Assembly: GCA_002774555.1 (NCBI GenBank)
Contig: PEYC01000006.1
Span: 1-11,714 of the forward strand
From: Candidatus Nealsonbacteria bacterium CG08_land_8_20_14_0_20_36_22
GTDB taxonomy: Bacteria > Patescibacteriota > Minisyncoccia > Minisyncoccales > GWA2-38-27
Direction: 5' to 3'
DNA length: 11,714 bases
The first letter of the stretch is position 1, and the number at the start of each line of letters is the position of its first letter. The position numbers and the translations under genes were made by a program. Below are positions 1-7,172 of the stretch, one piece after another. Under the pieces are notes generated by a model. It was not told where the DNA came from, did not search any database, and worked only from the letters and a program-made list of their open reading frames with translations.

Positions 1-196
1 CTAAACTCTTTCCGCCTGCTAAATGACTCATTAAAATCAGTTTGGCCTTGTTCTTAATTAAATATTCAAGGGTAGGCAAGGTTTGTTTTATCCTAAAATC
101 ATCCTCAATCCTTCCTTTCTCATCTAAGGGTACATTAAAATCGCATCTTACTAAAACACGTTTATTTTTAACATTTAAGTCCTTAATTGTTTTCAT
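1..196 (-). CDS. pgk: Phosphoglycerate kinase, N-terminal fragment (3' end outside window)
   Basis: PGK transfers the acyl phosphate of 1,3-bisphosphoglycerate to ADP in lower glycolysis, in the cytoplasm. Sixty-five codons are visible, running off the left edge. They begin MKTIKDLNVKNKRVLVRCDF and continue with NVPLD, then the DDFRIKQTLPTLEYLI segment and LILMSHL, which is the expected order for the PGK N-terminal (3-phosphoglycerate-binding) domain; RCDFNVPLD is a family signature. The ATG (196-194) lies inside the last codons of the upstream ATPase gene, a 14-nt overlap, so translation is probably coupled. No Shine-Dalgarno sequence is seen. Oddity: the usual SHLGRPxG motif reads SHLAGGKSL (residues 57-65), without the substrate-contacting arginine. 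The identification is firm; completeness cannot be judged. Confidence 0.93.
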   Translation of the reverse strand, partial: MKTIKDLNVKNKRVLVRCDFNVPLDEKGRIEDDFRIKQTLPTLEYLIKNKAKLILMSHLAGGKSL

Positions 197-1775
197 TATT
201 AGATTCTTTTTTTAATGTTTCATCAAGGGTCTTTCTTAGTTCCCCCAAATCTATTGGCTTCCTTTGTCTTCTTCCGGCAAAATGGACTGGTTCCTGTTCC
301 ATTGCTTTTCCTAAAGAAATTGTCTCTTTCTCAACCTCATTTCTTTCTCCAGTTCTTATTTTTTTTAAACAGGTTCTGCAGTAAATCGGTCTCTTATTGT
401 CTGGCAAAAAAACTACCTTAGTTGGCTTATTGCACAAAGAACAAACAGCATCGTAAAGAGTAGATTCTTCTTTGGGTTTAAGATAGGAAACTTCTCCTGC
501 CAAGAAACCAGACCATTTGCTAATTTTCTCTTCAACCATTCTTCTTGGCGTTCCGTATCTTTCCCGGAAGACCTTTATAATTTTATCTTTATTGGAAGTT
601 TTCGGCTTTGGAAACGGAAGCAAGGTCTCGGCTGAAAATGGCCTGCCGGCTAATCCGTCAATCATTAATTTTAAATAAATATTATATTTCGCTAAATTAA
701 CAAGATCATTAGCCGAAAACTCTGGGGCAAGTTCTTTTTCCAGAAATTCCGCATCTTCGGCGCCAACTCTAAAAGAAATTAAAGTACCGACGTTGCCGAA
801 AACAGCGTCTCTCACTTCCTCTTCCATCTGGCTAATATATTGGTGGGTTAAAATCAAAGCCAGCCGGTACTTTCTGGCTTCTGACAAAATATTAACAAAT
901 GATTCGGTGGCAAAATTCTGAAATTCGTCTACATATAAGAAAAAATCCTTTCTTTTCTCTTCCGGAATATCCACTCTGGACATTGCAGCCAATTGTAATT
1001 TGGTAATCAAAAGAGCGCCCAAGAGCCTTGAATTATCTTCTCCTATTCTTCCTTTTGATAAATTTAAAATTAAAATCTTGCCCTCGTCCATTATTTTCCG
1101 CATATCAATGGTGGATTGAACCTGACCAATAATATTTCTAATCAAAGGCGCTGAAATAAATTGGCCGACTTTATTTTGAATTGCCGCTGTTGCTTCTGTT
1201 TCGTATCTCTGAGTATAGCGGGCAAACTCATTAATCCAGAATGATTTAACAACCGGGTCGGTAATTTTCTCTACCACTTTTTTGCGAAATTCAGGGTCAG
1301 CAAACATCCGATTAACTCCCAGCAAGGTTGAGCCCGGATATTCCAAAAGAGCTAAAATGGAATTATTCAAAATATACTCCATTCTGGCTGACCAAACATC
1401 TGGCCAGATTTTTTTAAAAACGCCCATTAGGCCTCCGGCTACCAAGTGACGATATTCAAGACCGACTTTTTCCATTACATTAAAAGCAATAGGATAATCT
1501 AAATCAGCCGGGTTTACATAAATTACATCGTTAATCCGGTTTGAAGGAACGAAATCCAATATTTCCTCGGCCGCCTCCCCGTGAGGGTCAACAAAACCAA
1601 TTCCTCTGCCTCGTTGAATATCCTGAATCGCCATGTTTTGGAGCATAGCTGTTTTTCCCATTCCGGTTTTCCCAACCACATAAACGTGCCGGCGTCTATC
1701 ATCTAATTTAATGCCGAATTTTTTCCGTATATTACGAAAGGTTGTCTCGGCAAAAAAATTTATTTGGTTATTCAT
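183..1775 (-). CDS. TraG/VirD4-like (HerA/FtsK superfamily) ATPase with C-terminal zinc ribbon
   Basis: This is a 530-residue P-loop ATPase of the type IV secretion coupling-protein kind. From the ATG at 1775: Walker A GKTGMGKT (35-42), the FVDPHGE segment (about 61-67), Walker B FFLYVDEFQNF (278-288) and a sensor-like LTHQY (309-313). The C-terminus carries a CxxC-x17-CxxC zinc ribbon (Cys445, 448, 466, 469) and a charged tail. No transmembrane helix is visible, so it probably acts on the cytoplasmic face with the membrane-anchored product encoded 1 bp upstream. I chose ATG 1775 rather than the in-frame ATG at 1850: the extra 25 residues lie inside the upstream gene and are not family-like, while 1775 falls right after that gene's TAA. 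The family pumps DNA or protein through membranes using ATP; the substrate here is unknown. No relaxase or other conjugation genes are nearby. Confidence 0.85.
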   Translation of the reverse strand: MNNQINFFAETTFRNIRKKFGIKLDDRRRHVYVVGKTGMGKTAMLQNMAIQDIQRGRGIGFVDPHGEAAEEILDFVPSNRINDVIYVNPADLDYPIAFNVMEKVGLEYRHLVAGGLMGVFKKIWPDVWSARMEYILNNSILALLEYPGSTLLGVNRMFADPEFRKKVVEKITDPVVKSFWINEFARYTQRYETEATAAIQNKVGQFISAPLIRNIIGQVQSTIDMRKIMDEGKILILNLSKGRIGEDNSRLLGALLITKLQLAAMSRVDIPEEKRKDFFLYVDEFQNFATESFVNILSEARKYRLALILTHQYISQMEEEVRDAVFGNVGTLISFRVGAEDAEFLEKELAPEFSANDLVNLAKYNIYLKLMIDGLAGRPFSAETLLPFPKPKTSNKDKIIKVFRERYGTPRRMVEEKISKWSGFLAGEVSYLKPKEESTLYDAVCSLCNKPTKVVFLPDNKRPIYCRTCLKKIRTGERNEVEKETISLGKAMEQEPVHFAGRRQRKPIDLGELRKTLDETLKKESNNENN

Positions 1776-1776
1776 A

Positions 1777-3108
1777 TTATTCTGTTGGTAGACCAGGAGG
1801 TGCTTCTCCTTTTTTAGCTTCAATCCGCTCAACAAAAGGAGCTGGAGCAACCACCCTGCCAGGAAAATGAAATACCGTAGCTAACTCTTCGGTATTTAAA
1901 ATAAAGTCTGAAGGCCATCGGCCCTTACGAGGAAATAAAGGATGATTTCTTAATTTATATCTTCTAAATATAGCTCTTTTTCTTAAATATAGCCTTCGAT
2001 TAAAAATAAGATTTAAGGGCAAAAACCAGCTTTTATGAATTTTAGTTAAGGTCTTACCCCATGGCACTAAGGCATTAAGATTTTGGGTGAAAAAAACAGA
2101 AAAAAAAGCGAGAACAAGGCGGAGCTTTGGCTTAAAGAAAACATCTCGCTTCCCAAGATAAATAAATCTAATATTGGTAAGATATCCTCGCTTAGCAATT
2201 TTTTGCTCCACCTCAGTAATTATTTCTCTCTCCCCAGGAGTAAGTTTCATCTCTGGAGGAATAAACTCTTTCTCTTCTTCTTTGGAAACGCCTGGCGGTT
2301 CCCCAGTAACTAAAACATCAACAGCTTCCATGAGCATTGGTTTTCTTAATGGAGTTTTTTTTATTCTCCTGGCAAGCTCATCTCTTATTTTCTTTCCCTC
2401 TTTTATCCAAGACGATTCCTCTTCGGTAACTGGGCTAGCGCCAATTTGAACCCAGAGTTGCTCCCCAGGTTTTATTTTTGCCATTGCCTCAAGAAGACCT
2501 GCCAAAGGATCAATTCTTTTTTCCTCTAAGGGCTCGTGCTCTGTTTCAAATTTCGGATAAGTTTTGATTGGATATGGGTCTTCTTTCAAAAGTCTGTAAT
2601 CAGCAGCCCAAAGGTCCCAATCTTTATTTGGGATATCTTGAGGGACGTATTTTGTGTAATCGTCAACTACGGAAATTTCCGCCTCAGAATATTGGGAGTA
2701 AATAGCTGCCTCAATTGGCTCTCGGCCTGATTCGGGAATTCTAATAAAAAAATGGGGTTCTCCGTTGATTGAAGCAATTTCAAAAGAATAAGAAAGAGAA
2801 GGATCTATTTTTCCATCAATCCACTTTTCCCACCAATCAGGAGGATCGTAAATAATCTGCCACAAACCATCTATCACGATTTCCATGGCTCTGATTGGCT
2901 TTAAAACTTCTTTGGGGATTTTAATTTCAAGTAAAATAAATTTCGTTTTTTTTAAAAAAATATCCGTCCTCCACCATAACCAGAGAAAAGAAAACGGCTT
3001 CCACAAAATCAAAGGAAGCGGAAGCCACCACCAAACTCTAATCACTGCCCAAACCGATTCCCACACCGGCTGCAGGAGCGGAATCAAAATTTTTAATGAA
3101 TCAAACAT
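1777..3108 (-). CDS. Membrane-anchored partner of the TraG/VirD4-like ATPase (CPR conserved protein, DUF8128-like)
   Basis: This 443-residue protein is of uncertain biochemical role. The N-terminus (about 5-50) is hydrophobic and very Trp-rich (VWWWLPLPLILW, FLWLWWR), suggesting one or two membrane segments. It is followed by a soluble alpha/beta region, including FEIASINGEPHFFIRIPES, and an acidic linker around 260-310 (TGEPPGVSKEEEKEF). A basic stretch (about 370-390) then leads to LNTEELATVFHFPG near 410, a motif that in fused conjugation ATPases typically sits just before the motor domain. The tail is Pro/Glu-rich and ends one base before the ATPase gene. I infer that the pair is a split coupling protein: this one anchors and the next supplies ATP hydrolysis. 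The DUF name is from memory of CPR gene neighbourhoods and is not certain. It starts 15 bp after the sigma-4/HARE gene, with no Shine-Dalgarno sequence. Confidence 0.7.
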   Translation of the reverse strand: MFDSLKILIPLLQPVWESVWAVIRVWWWLPLPLILWKPFSFLWLWWRTDIFLKKTKFILLEIKIPKEVLKPIRAMEIVIDGLWQIIYDPPDWWEKWIDGKIDPSLSYSFEIASINGEPHFFIRIPESGREPIEAAIYSQYSEAEISVVDDYTKYVPQDIPNKDWDLWAADYRLLKEDPYPIKTYPKFETEHEPLEEKRIDPLAGLLEAMAKIKPGEQLWVQIGASPVTEEESSWIKEGKKIRDELARRIKKTPLRKPMLMEAVDVLVTGEPPGVSKEEEKEFIPPEMKLTPGEREIITEVEQKIAKRGYLTNIRFIYLGKRDVFFKPKLRLVLAFFSVFFTQNLNALVPWGKTLTKIHKSWFLPLNLIFNRRLYLRKRAIFRRYKLRNHPLFPRKGRWPSDFILNTEELATVFHFPGRVVAPAPFVERIEAKKGEAPPGLPTE

Positions 3109-3123
3109 TATAATAAAATTTTC

Positions 3124-4113
3124 TTAGGCCTCTCTTATTGTATATCTTCCCTCCTTATCCCTCGCAAAATAATTCCCATCTTGTAAATTCAAAAAAATGG
3201 TATTCTCTTTGACAAATCTTTGTTTTAAGACCCTTTCCAGAATCTCTTGTTTTGTTAAAGGCCTTTTTGCTCCTTTCAGGGTTTTGTAAATTATATCTTT
3301 AACAAACCCCGACTCATATCCCCATTCTTTCAAAGCATAAAGTCCCCTGCCAACCAAAACAAACCGACTATCTCTGATTAACTCATTATGGACTGTAGCT
3401 AAATTAGGTTGTTTTTCAGAAGGAAACGGCAGTTTTTCTATCAATTTTACCACTTCAGTAAAATGCAAAGGCCTTTTCTCTTTCTTGAAAACTAAATAGG
3501 CCTTGTTTTTCATCCCCCTAGGATTAATTTCCAGCCAATTCTTTAAACCATATAATTCTTCAGGGTTTTTCCCAATGTTTTTTGAAATTTCCAAGCAAGA
3601 AAGGAAAATATCTTTATTAAAGCCCTTGCCCCAAATTTTTGAAGCATCCTTCTCTTGAATTTTAAAAAGTTCGTCTAAAATAATTGGTCTATTTTCTTTT
3701 TTTAATCCCCGTAAAATCCCTTTCGCAATTTTCTTAGCCGTTATTGCAATATTTTTCTTTGTAAACCAAAAAGAATAAAAATTATCGTCTTCGGGAAAAT
3801 TTCTGAACTCATTTGCTAGAATTAATAAAAAGCGGATTTGATTTTGAAAATTTTTCTCTCCTTGAACCAAATAATTAAAAAGAAGAACTTCTTTTTTAAT
3901 GCCGCCGAATAATTCTAATGTCTGGTTGAAATACTGAAAAACGTCTTGCTCGTCCTTTATTTTCTTTCTAATTTTAGAAAACCCTTCTTCTTCGAGCTGA
4001 CGAATTCTTTCTCTGGTTCGACCATAACTCTCTCCGATAGCTTCTAGGGTTTCTCGTTTTTCTGTCTTCAACCCAAAACGTCTCTCAATCACATCAGCCG
4101 TTCTTGGAGACAA
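3124..4113 (-). CDS. Sigma-70 region 4 helix-turn-helix fused to two HARE-type winged helices
   Basis: This is a 329-residue probable transcription factor from the TTG start. Residues 4-49 match sigma-70 region 4: RTADVIERRFGLK, then a helix-turn-helix (TLEAIGESYGRTRERIRQLE), the module that reads -35 elements. The middle (about 55-200) is helical and unassigned; IAKGILRGLKKENRPIILDE (129-148) may be another winged helix. Two HARE-HTH-like domains follow, at about 203-266 (AYLVFKKEKRPLHFTEVVKL...GRGLYALKEWG) and 270-327 (IIYKTLKGAKRPLTKQEILE...RYTI); the HARE fold is also found in RpoE, the delta subunit of RNA polymerase. No sigma region 2 is present, so it is unlikely to be a complete sigma factor. 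The start is uncertain: homology-like residues (SDLIKDL) continue upstream of TTG 4113, but the only upstream candidates are ATT codons. A promoter lies just upstream. The role in transcription is inference. Confidence 0.72.
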   Translation of the reverse strand: MSPRTADVIERRFGLKTEKRETLEAIGESYGRTRERIRQLEEEGFSKIRKKIKDEQDVFQYFNQTLELFGGIKKEVLLFNYLVQGEKNFQNQIRFLLILANEFRNFPEDDNFYSFWFTKKNIAITAKKIAKGILRGLKKENRPIILDELFKIQEKDASKIWGKGFNKDIFLSCLEISKNIGKNPEELYGLKNWLEINPRGMKNKAYLVFKKEKRPLHFTEVVKLIEKLPFPSEKQPNLATVHNELIRDSRFVLVGRGLYALKEWGYESGFVKDIIYKTLKGAKRPLTKQEILERVLKQRFVKENTIFLNLQDGNYFARDKEGRYTIREA

Positions 4114-4169
4114 GTCCTTAATTAAATCCGAACAAATTTTTTGATAATTAAACTTTTCCGTATTGTTCT

Positions 4170-4198
4170 ATTTAAACATTTTAAAAAAACCGTGTCAA
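4170..4198 (-). promoter_or_regulatory. Sigma-70-type promoter for the sigma-4/HARE gene
   Basis: On the minus strand a perfect -35 TTGACA (4198-4193) is followed by a 17-bp spacer and TTAAAT (4175-4170, 4/6 to TATAAT), preceded by the extended -10 TG (TGT-TTAAAT). The -35 overlaps the TGA stop of secF. Transcription would start near 4163, about 50 nt before the TTG at 4113. The ATG at 4179-4177 is part of this promoter and is not a start, since TAG follows two codons later. Confidence 0.65.
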
Positions 4199-5091
4199 GA
4201 GTTTCGGCGAAGACGGAAATGATACCAAGTAACCAATAATGGACTGGCCAGAAAAATTGAAGAATAGGTACCTATAATAATGCCTAAAATTAATATTAAA
4301 GAGAAGTATTTAAGGGTTTCTCCGCCAAAGAAAAATACAGCAATTAAAACTAAAAGAGTGCAAGAGCCCGTACTAAGAGAACGAGTAAGTGTTTGGTTTA
4401 GACTTTGCTCAACAAGAGTTTCAAAATCAAATTCTTGACTCCTGATAATATTTTCTCTGACTCTATCAAAAATAATTACTTTATCATTAATTGTGTAGCC
4501 CAAAATAGTTAAAAAAGCAGTTATAATTGGAATATTAAATTGGGCATTATATAATTTGCCCAACAGGGCTAAAAATCCAATTGGTATTAAAATATCGAAA
4601 AAAAGAGCAATAATTGAGATTATTCCATATTGCCAAGAAAAAATGGGTCTGGAAACTTTTCTAAAAGCAATAGCAATATAAATCAAAAGCATTATTAAAG
4701 AAATAATAATCAAAAATATTGTTTTCTGACGAAGTTCTTTGCCTATGTTTGGTCCGATACTCTCAAATCGTTTCTCTTGAACCTCAGAAATTTCGTTCAT
4801 TTTTAAAAGAATCTTCTGATGGGTATCTTCATTAATTTCACTCATTCTTAAAATTACTCCATTATTGCCAGTTGGTTGAATAATGATTTCTCCTAAATTA
4901 AGGTCGATTAATTTTTCCTGAATGAGCCGATTTTCTGGCCTGTTTTTAAATTCAGCTTCCAAAATACTCCCTCCCAAAAAATCAATGCCGAATTTTAAAC
5001 CGAAAATTAAAATAGAAGCAATTGAAGCTATTACTAACAATCCTGAAAAAATATAGTAAATTTTTGAGTATTTTATAAAAGGAATATTCAT
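4195..5091 (-). CDS. secF: Protein translocase subunit SecF
   Basis: SecF partners SecD and SecYEG in the cytoplasmic membrane, using proton motive force to pull exported chains on the outer face. The 298-residue protein has an N-terminal membrane helix (about 10-32), then the FGIDFLGGS motif, a short extracytoplasmic domain and a five-helix C-terminal bundle. The family signature LTILGYTINDKVIIFDRVREN is present, with the conserved Asp in IND. I chose the ATG at 5091 because it overlaps the secD TGA as ATGA, a typical coupling junction; an in-frame ATG at 5100 would add three residues and cannot be excluded. Length and motif order are normal and the gene looks intact. It ends in TGA, inside the -35 of the next promoter. 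Confidence 0.95.
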   Translation of the reverse strand: MNIPFIKYSKIYYIFSGLLVIASIASILIFGLKFGIDFLGGSILEAEFKNRPENRLIQEKLIDLNLGEIIIQPTGNNGVILRMSEINEDTHQKILLKMNEISEVQEKRFESIGPNIGKELRQKTIFLIIISLIMLLIYIAIAFRKVSRPIFSWQYGIISIIALFFDILIPIGFLALLGKLYNAQFNIPIITAFLTILGYTINDKVIIFDRVRENIIRSQEFDFETLVEQSLNQTLTRSLSTGSCTLLVLIAVFFFGGETLKYFSLILILGIIIGTYSSIFLASPLLVTWYHFRLRRNS

Positions 5092-6476
5092 AATAACCAT
5101 TTAATTTTCTCAATTTTTGGAAAAATTAAACATTTTAAAAAATTATTAGTTATAAAAATCGCAGAAAACATACCAACCAAATTACCAACAATTAAGGTTA
5201 AAGAAAATCCTTTAATAAAGCCGCTTCCAAAAATAAACAAAATCAAAGCAACTAAAATTGTCGTAAAGTTCCCGTCACGAATTGAGGGCCAGGCTCGCCG
5301 AGTCCCTTCTTGAAGAGAAATTAGAAAACCTTTCCCCTCTTTTAATTCTTCTCTCATTCTTGAAAAAATCAAAATATTAGCATCAACCGCCATACCCATA
5401 GACAAAATAAAACCAGCAATACCAGCCAAAGTTAGAGTAACTGGGATAAGTTTAAAAATTGCTAAAACAATAAAAACGAAAATTGATAAAACTAATGAGG
5501 CAAAAAAACCGGGAATCCTATAAAAAATAATCATAAACAAAAGAATGGCAAGAAATCCCAAAATACCAGCTTTTAGCGACTGTTCTAAAGAAATTTTACC
5601 CAAAATTGGACCAACCGACTGTTGAGAAATCAATTTTATCGGCACAGGCAAAGCGCCGGCATTAAGATTCCTAACAAGCTCTTTGGCTTCATCTATTGTA
5701 AAACTTCCGGTAATCTGGGCTTTGCCCCCGGAAATTTTCTCTTGAACCACTGGCGTAGAAATTGGAACTCCATCAATATAGATTGCCAAAATTTTGCCAA
5801 CATTTTTGGAAGTTAAATCCTCAAAAATTTTCGCCCCCTCGTCATTAAATTGAAGGGAAATTAAAGGACTGCCTGTATTTTCGTTAAAACCCAACTCAGC
5901 TTTTTTAAGATACTGGCCGGTTAAAGAAGTTGAGTTAAAATAAGGATCCTGCAGGCCTATTTGCCAATTTTCTATTTCCTGCATTTCTTCAAATGTTTTT
6001 CCTTCAAGTTCTTTTCTTTGAACAAGGATTTGCTCGGTCTCTTCTTCTGTTTTCTGTTCCCTGAATTCCAAAAATGGGGTCTGACCAATCATTTGAATTG
6101 CCTGGGCTGGATCTTTTATCCCAGCCAATTCCACCACTAATCTATAATGGCTGCTTGTCTCCTGGGTTTGAACCACTGGCTCTGTTACGCCAAAAAGATT
6201 CACTCTTCTCTCAATAATGTCCCGCAAACCCTGCATAGCCGAAGAATATTCTTGTTTTTCAATTTGAGAAAGGTCAGCTTCGTAAACCAAATGGGTTCCT
6301 CCTTGTAAATCCAAACCCAATCTAAAAGGTATATTCCAAAAACTGGGAATCTTTATTCCTATTTTCCCATTGATAAAATCTATCCCCTGATTTAAGTATT
6401 TTGGCTCGCTCAAATTCCCGGCAAAAAACGCCAGAACAATAATAAAAATAAAAAATAAATAAACCCTCTTTCTCAT
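5088..6476 (-). CDS. secD: Protein translocase subunit SecD
   Basis: SecD is the larger half of the SecDF accessory complex, working with SecYEG and SecA on secreted and membrane proteins. The 462-residue protein has an N-terminal membrane anchor (about 4-20), then FRLGLDLQGGTHLVYE (51-66), the classic SecD motif. The large extracytoplasmic P1 region (about 60-280) includes LRDIIERRVNLFGVTEP. A C-terminal block of five membrane helices begins near 300 and contains AGFILSMGMAVDANILIFSR, with the conserved Asp365 implicated in proton coupling. It is shorter than enterobacterial SecD (about 615) but has every core element. ATG 6476 gives a natural MRKR start before the anchor helix. It is followed immediately by secF (ATGA overlap) and preceded by a possible promoter. 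Confidence 0.96.
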   Translation of the reverse strand: MRKRVYLFFIFIIVLAFFAGNLSEPKYLNQGIDFINGKIGIKIPSFWNIPFRLGLDLQGGTHLVYEADLSQIEKQEYSSAMQGLRDIIERRVNLFGVTEPVVQTQETSSHYRLVVELAGIKDPAQAIQMIGQTPFLEFREQKTEEETEQILVQRKELEGKTFEEMQEIENWQIGLQDPYFNSTSLTGQYLKKAELGFNENTGSPLISLQFNDEGAKIFEDLTSKNVGKILAIYIDGVPISTPVVQEKISGGKAQITGSFTIDEAKELVRNLNAGALPVPIKLISQQSVGPILGKISLEQSLKAGILGFLAILLFMIIFYRIPGFFASLVLSIFVFIVLAIFKLIPVTLTLAGIAGFILSMGMAVDANILIFSRMREELKEGKGFLISLQEGTRRAWPSIRDGNFTTILVALILFIFGSGFIKGFSLTLIVGNLVGMFSAIFITNNFLKCLIFPKIEKIKWLL

Positions 6477-6509
6477 AATTATGTCATATAACTTGTCATA
6501 ATTGGATTT

Positions 6510-6518
6510 ATATTAGCA
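6510..6518 (-). promoter_or_regulatory. Possible extended -10 promoter for secDF
   Basis: In the 51-bp gap before secD the minus strand carries TGC-TAATAT (6518-6510), identical to the extended -10 found upstream of murB. The -35 position 17 bp further upstream (TTCTCG, 6538-6533) matches poorly, so the site would depend on the TGn element. A start near 6503 gives a leader of about 27 nt. Between it and secD sits a six-codon frame, ATG 6499 to TAA 6479 (MTSYMT), which may be chance. Confidence 0.4.
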
Positions 6519-6527
6519 CAAAATTGT

Positions 6528-7172
6528 TTAGGCGAGAAGAGCTGAGATAATGCCCACTAAAAATATTCCGTCAAAAACGCCGGCTCCGCCGATTGAGAGC
6601 AAGCCGGGTCCTATTTTTTTCGCCTTTCTTAAATTTAAAATATCAGCTCCAATTAAGGTTCCTAAGACACCAGAAACAAAAGCGCAGGGAGCCATAAATT
6701 CCGGGGCTAAAATCCAAGCGAAAAGAACGGCAAAAATTGGCGGAATTATAGCCGGAATAGTAATACCTTTGTCAGGAATTGGTCTGGCTAAAATTTTAGA
6801 GACAAGAACCATTAAAAAAGTAGCTATTAAAACCGGTTCTAAGGACACTTTGCTTAAAAAATAAAAAGAAAGTAAAATTGGAATAATAGCTCCTCCTAAA
6901 TTTATCGTAATGCCCGAAGCTCTTAATTTTGGGGTCTTGAATAAACCAAAGAAAGACGATTTCTCAATATAAACCAATTTTTTTCTGGTTAAGGGGATGT
7001 TAACGCCGGAGCAAATTAGCATTAAAAGAAGAGTTAAAATCGTGGCTTCAGACGATAAACCAAGTTTCTCAAAACCCAAACTTATTAAACGAAAAAAAAC
7101 CAATAAAAACAATATTGGCAGAGAGAAAATAAATAATATAAAAATTAAACAACCGACTGGAAAGAAAAACAT
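6528..7172 (-). CDS. DUF1614-like multi-spanning membrane protein
   Basis: This is a 214-residue integral membrane protein of unknown function, taken from the ATG at 7172. About six hydrophobic segments are visible: near 1-30, 41-57, 88-106, 112-125, a Pro/Ile-rich one around 138-155, and a C-terminal block. The glycine-rich signature GVLGTLIGADILNL, followed by KKIGPGLLSIGGAGVFDGIF near the end, resembles DUF1614 proteins; this assignment is from memory. The ATG overlaps the secA stop as TGATG, and a GGGA about 8 nt upstream is one of few Shine-Dalgarno-like sequences here. An in-frame GTG at 7190 would add six residues but lies in the SecA zinc-finger codons. Its place between secA and secDF suggests co-expression with the translocase; a direct Sec role is speculation. 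Confidence 0.75.
   Translation of the reverse strand: MFFFPVGCLIFILFIFSLPILFLLVFFRLISLGFEKLGLSSEATILTLLLMLICSGVNIPLTRKKLVYIEKSSFFGLFKTPKLRASGITINLGGAIIPILLSFYFLSKVSLEPVLIATFLMVLVSKILARPIPDKGITIPAIIPPIFAVLFAWILAPEFMAPCAFVSGVLGTLIGADILNLRKAKKIGPGLLSIGGAGVFDGIFLVGIISALLA

Noticed and set aside
1776..1850. Longer ATPase start at ATG 1850
   Set aside because: The 25 extra residues lie in the 3' end of the upstream gene in another frame and do not resemble the family; ATG 1775 right after the upstream stop fits better.
4168..4179. ATG TTT AAA TAG as a start followed by stop readthrough in the sigma-4/HARE gene
   Set aside because: The bases form the extended -10 (TGT-TTAAAT) of a promoter with a perfect -35 at 17 bp, which explains them without recoding.
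6479..6499. Regulatory leader peptide MTSYMT before secD
   Set aside because: Six codons without a ribosome site or a meaningful residue run; short ATG-stop frames are common by chance in AT-rich DNA.
6550..6864. Plus-strand open frames opposite the minus-strand genes, here and elsewhere in the window
   Set aside because: They are antisense shadows of well-supported genes, with compositions such as Lys/Ile-rich low-complexity peptides and no recognisable motif.
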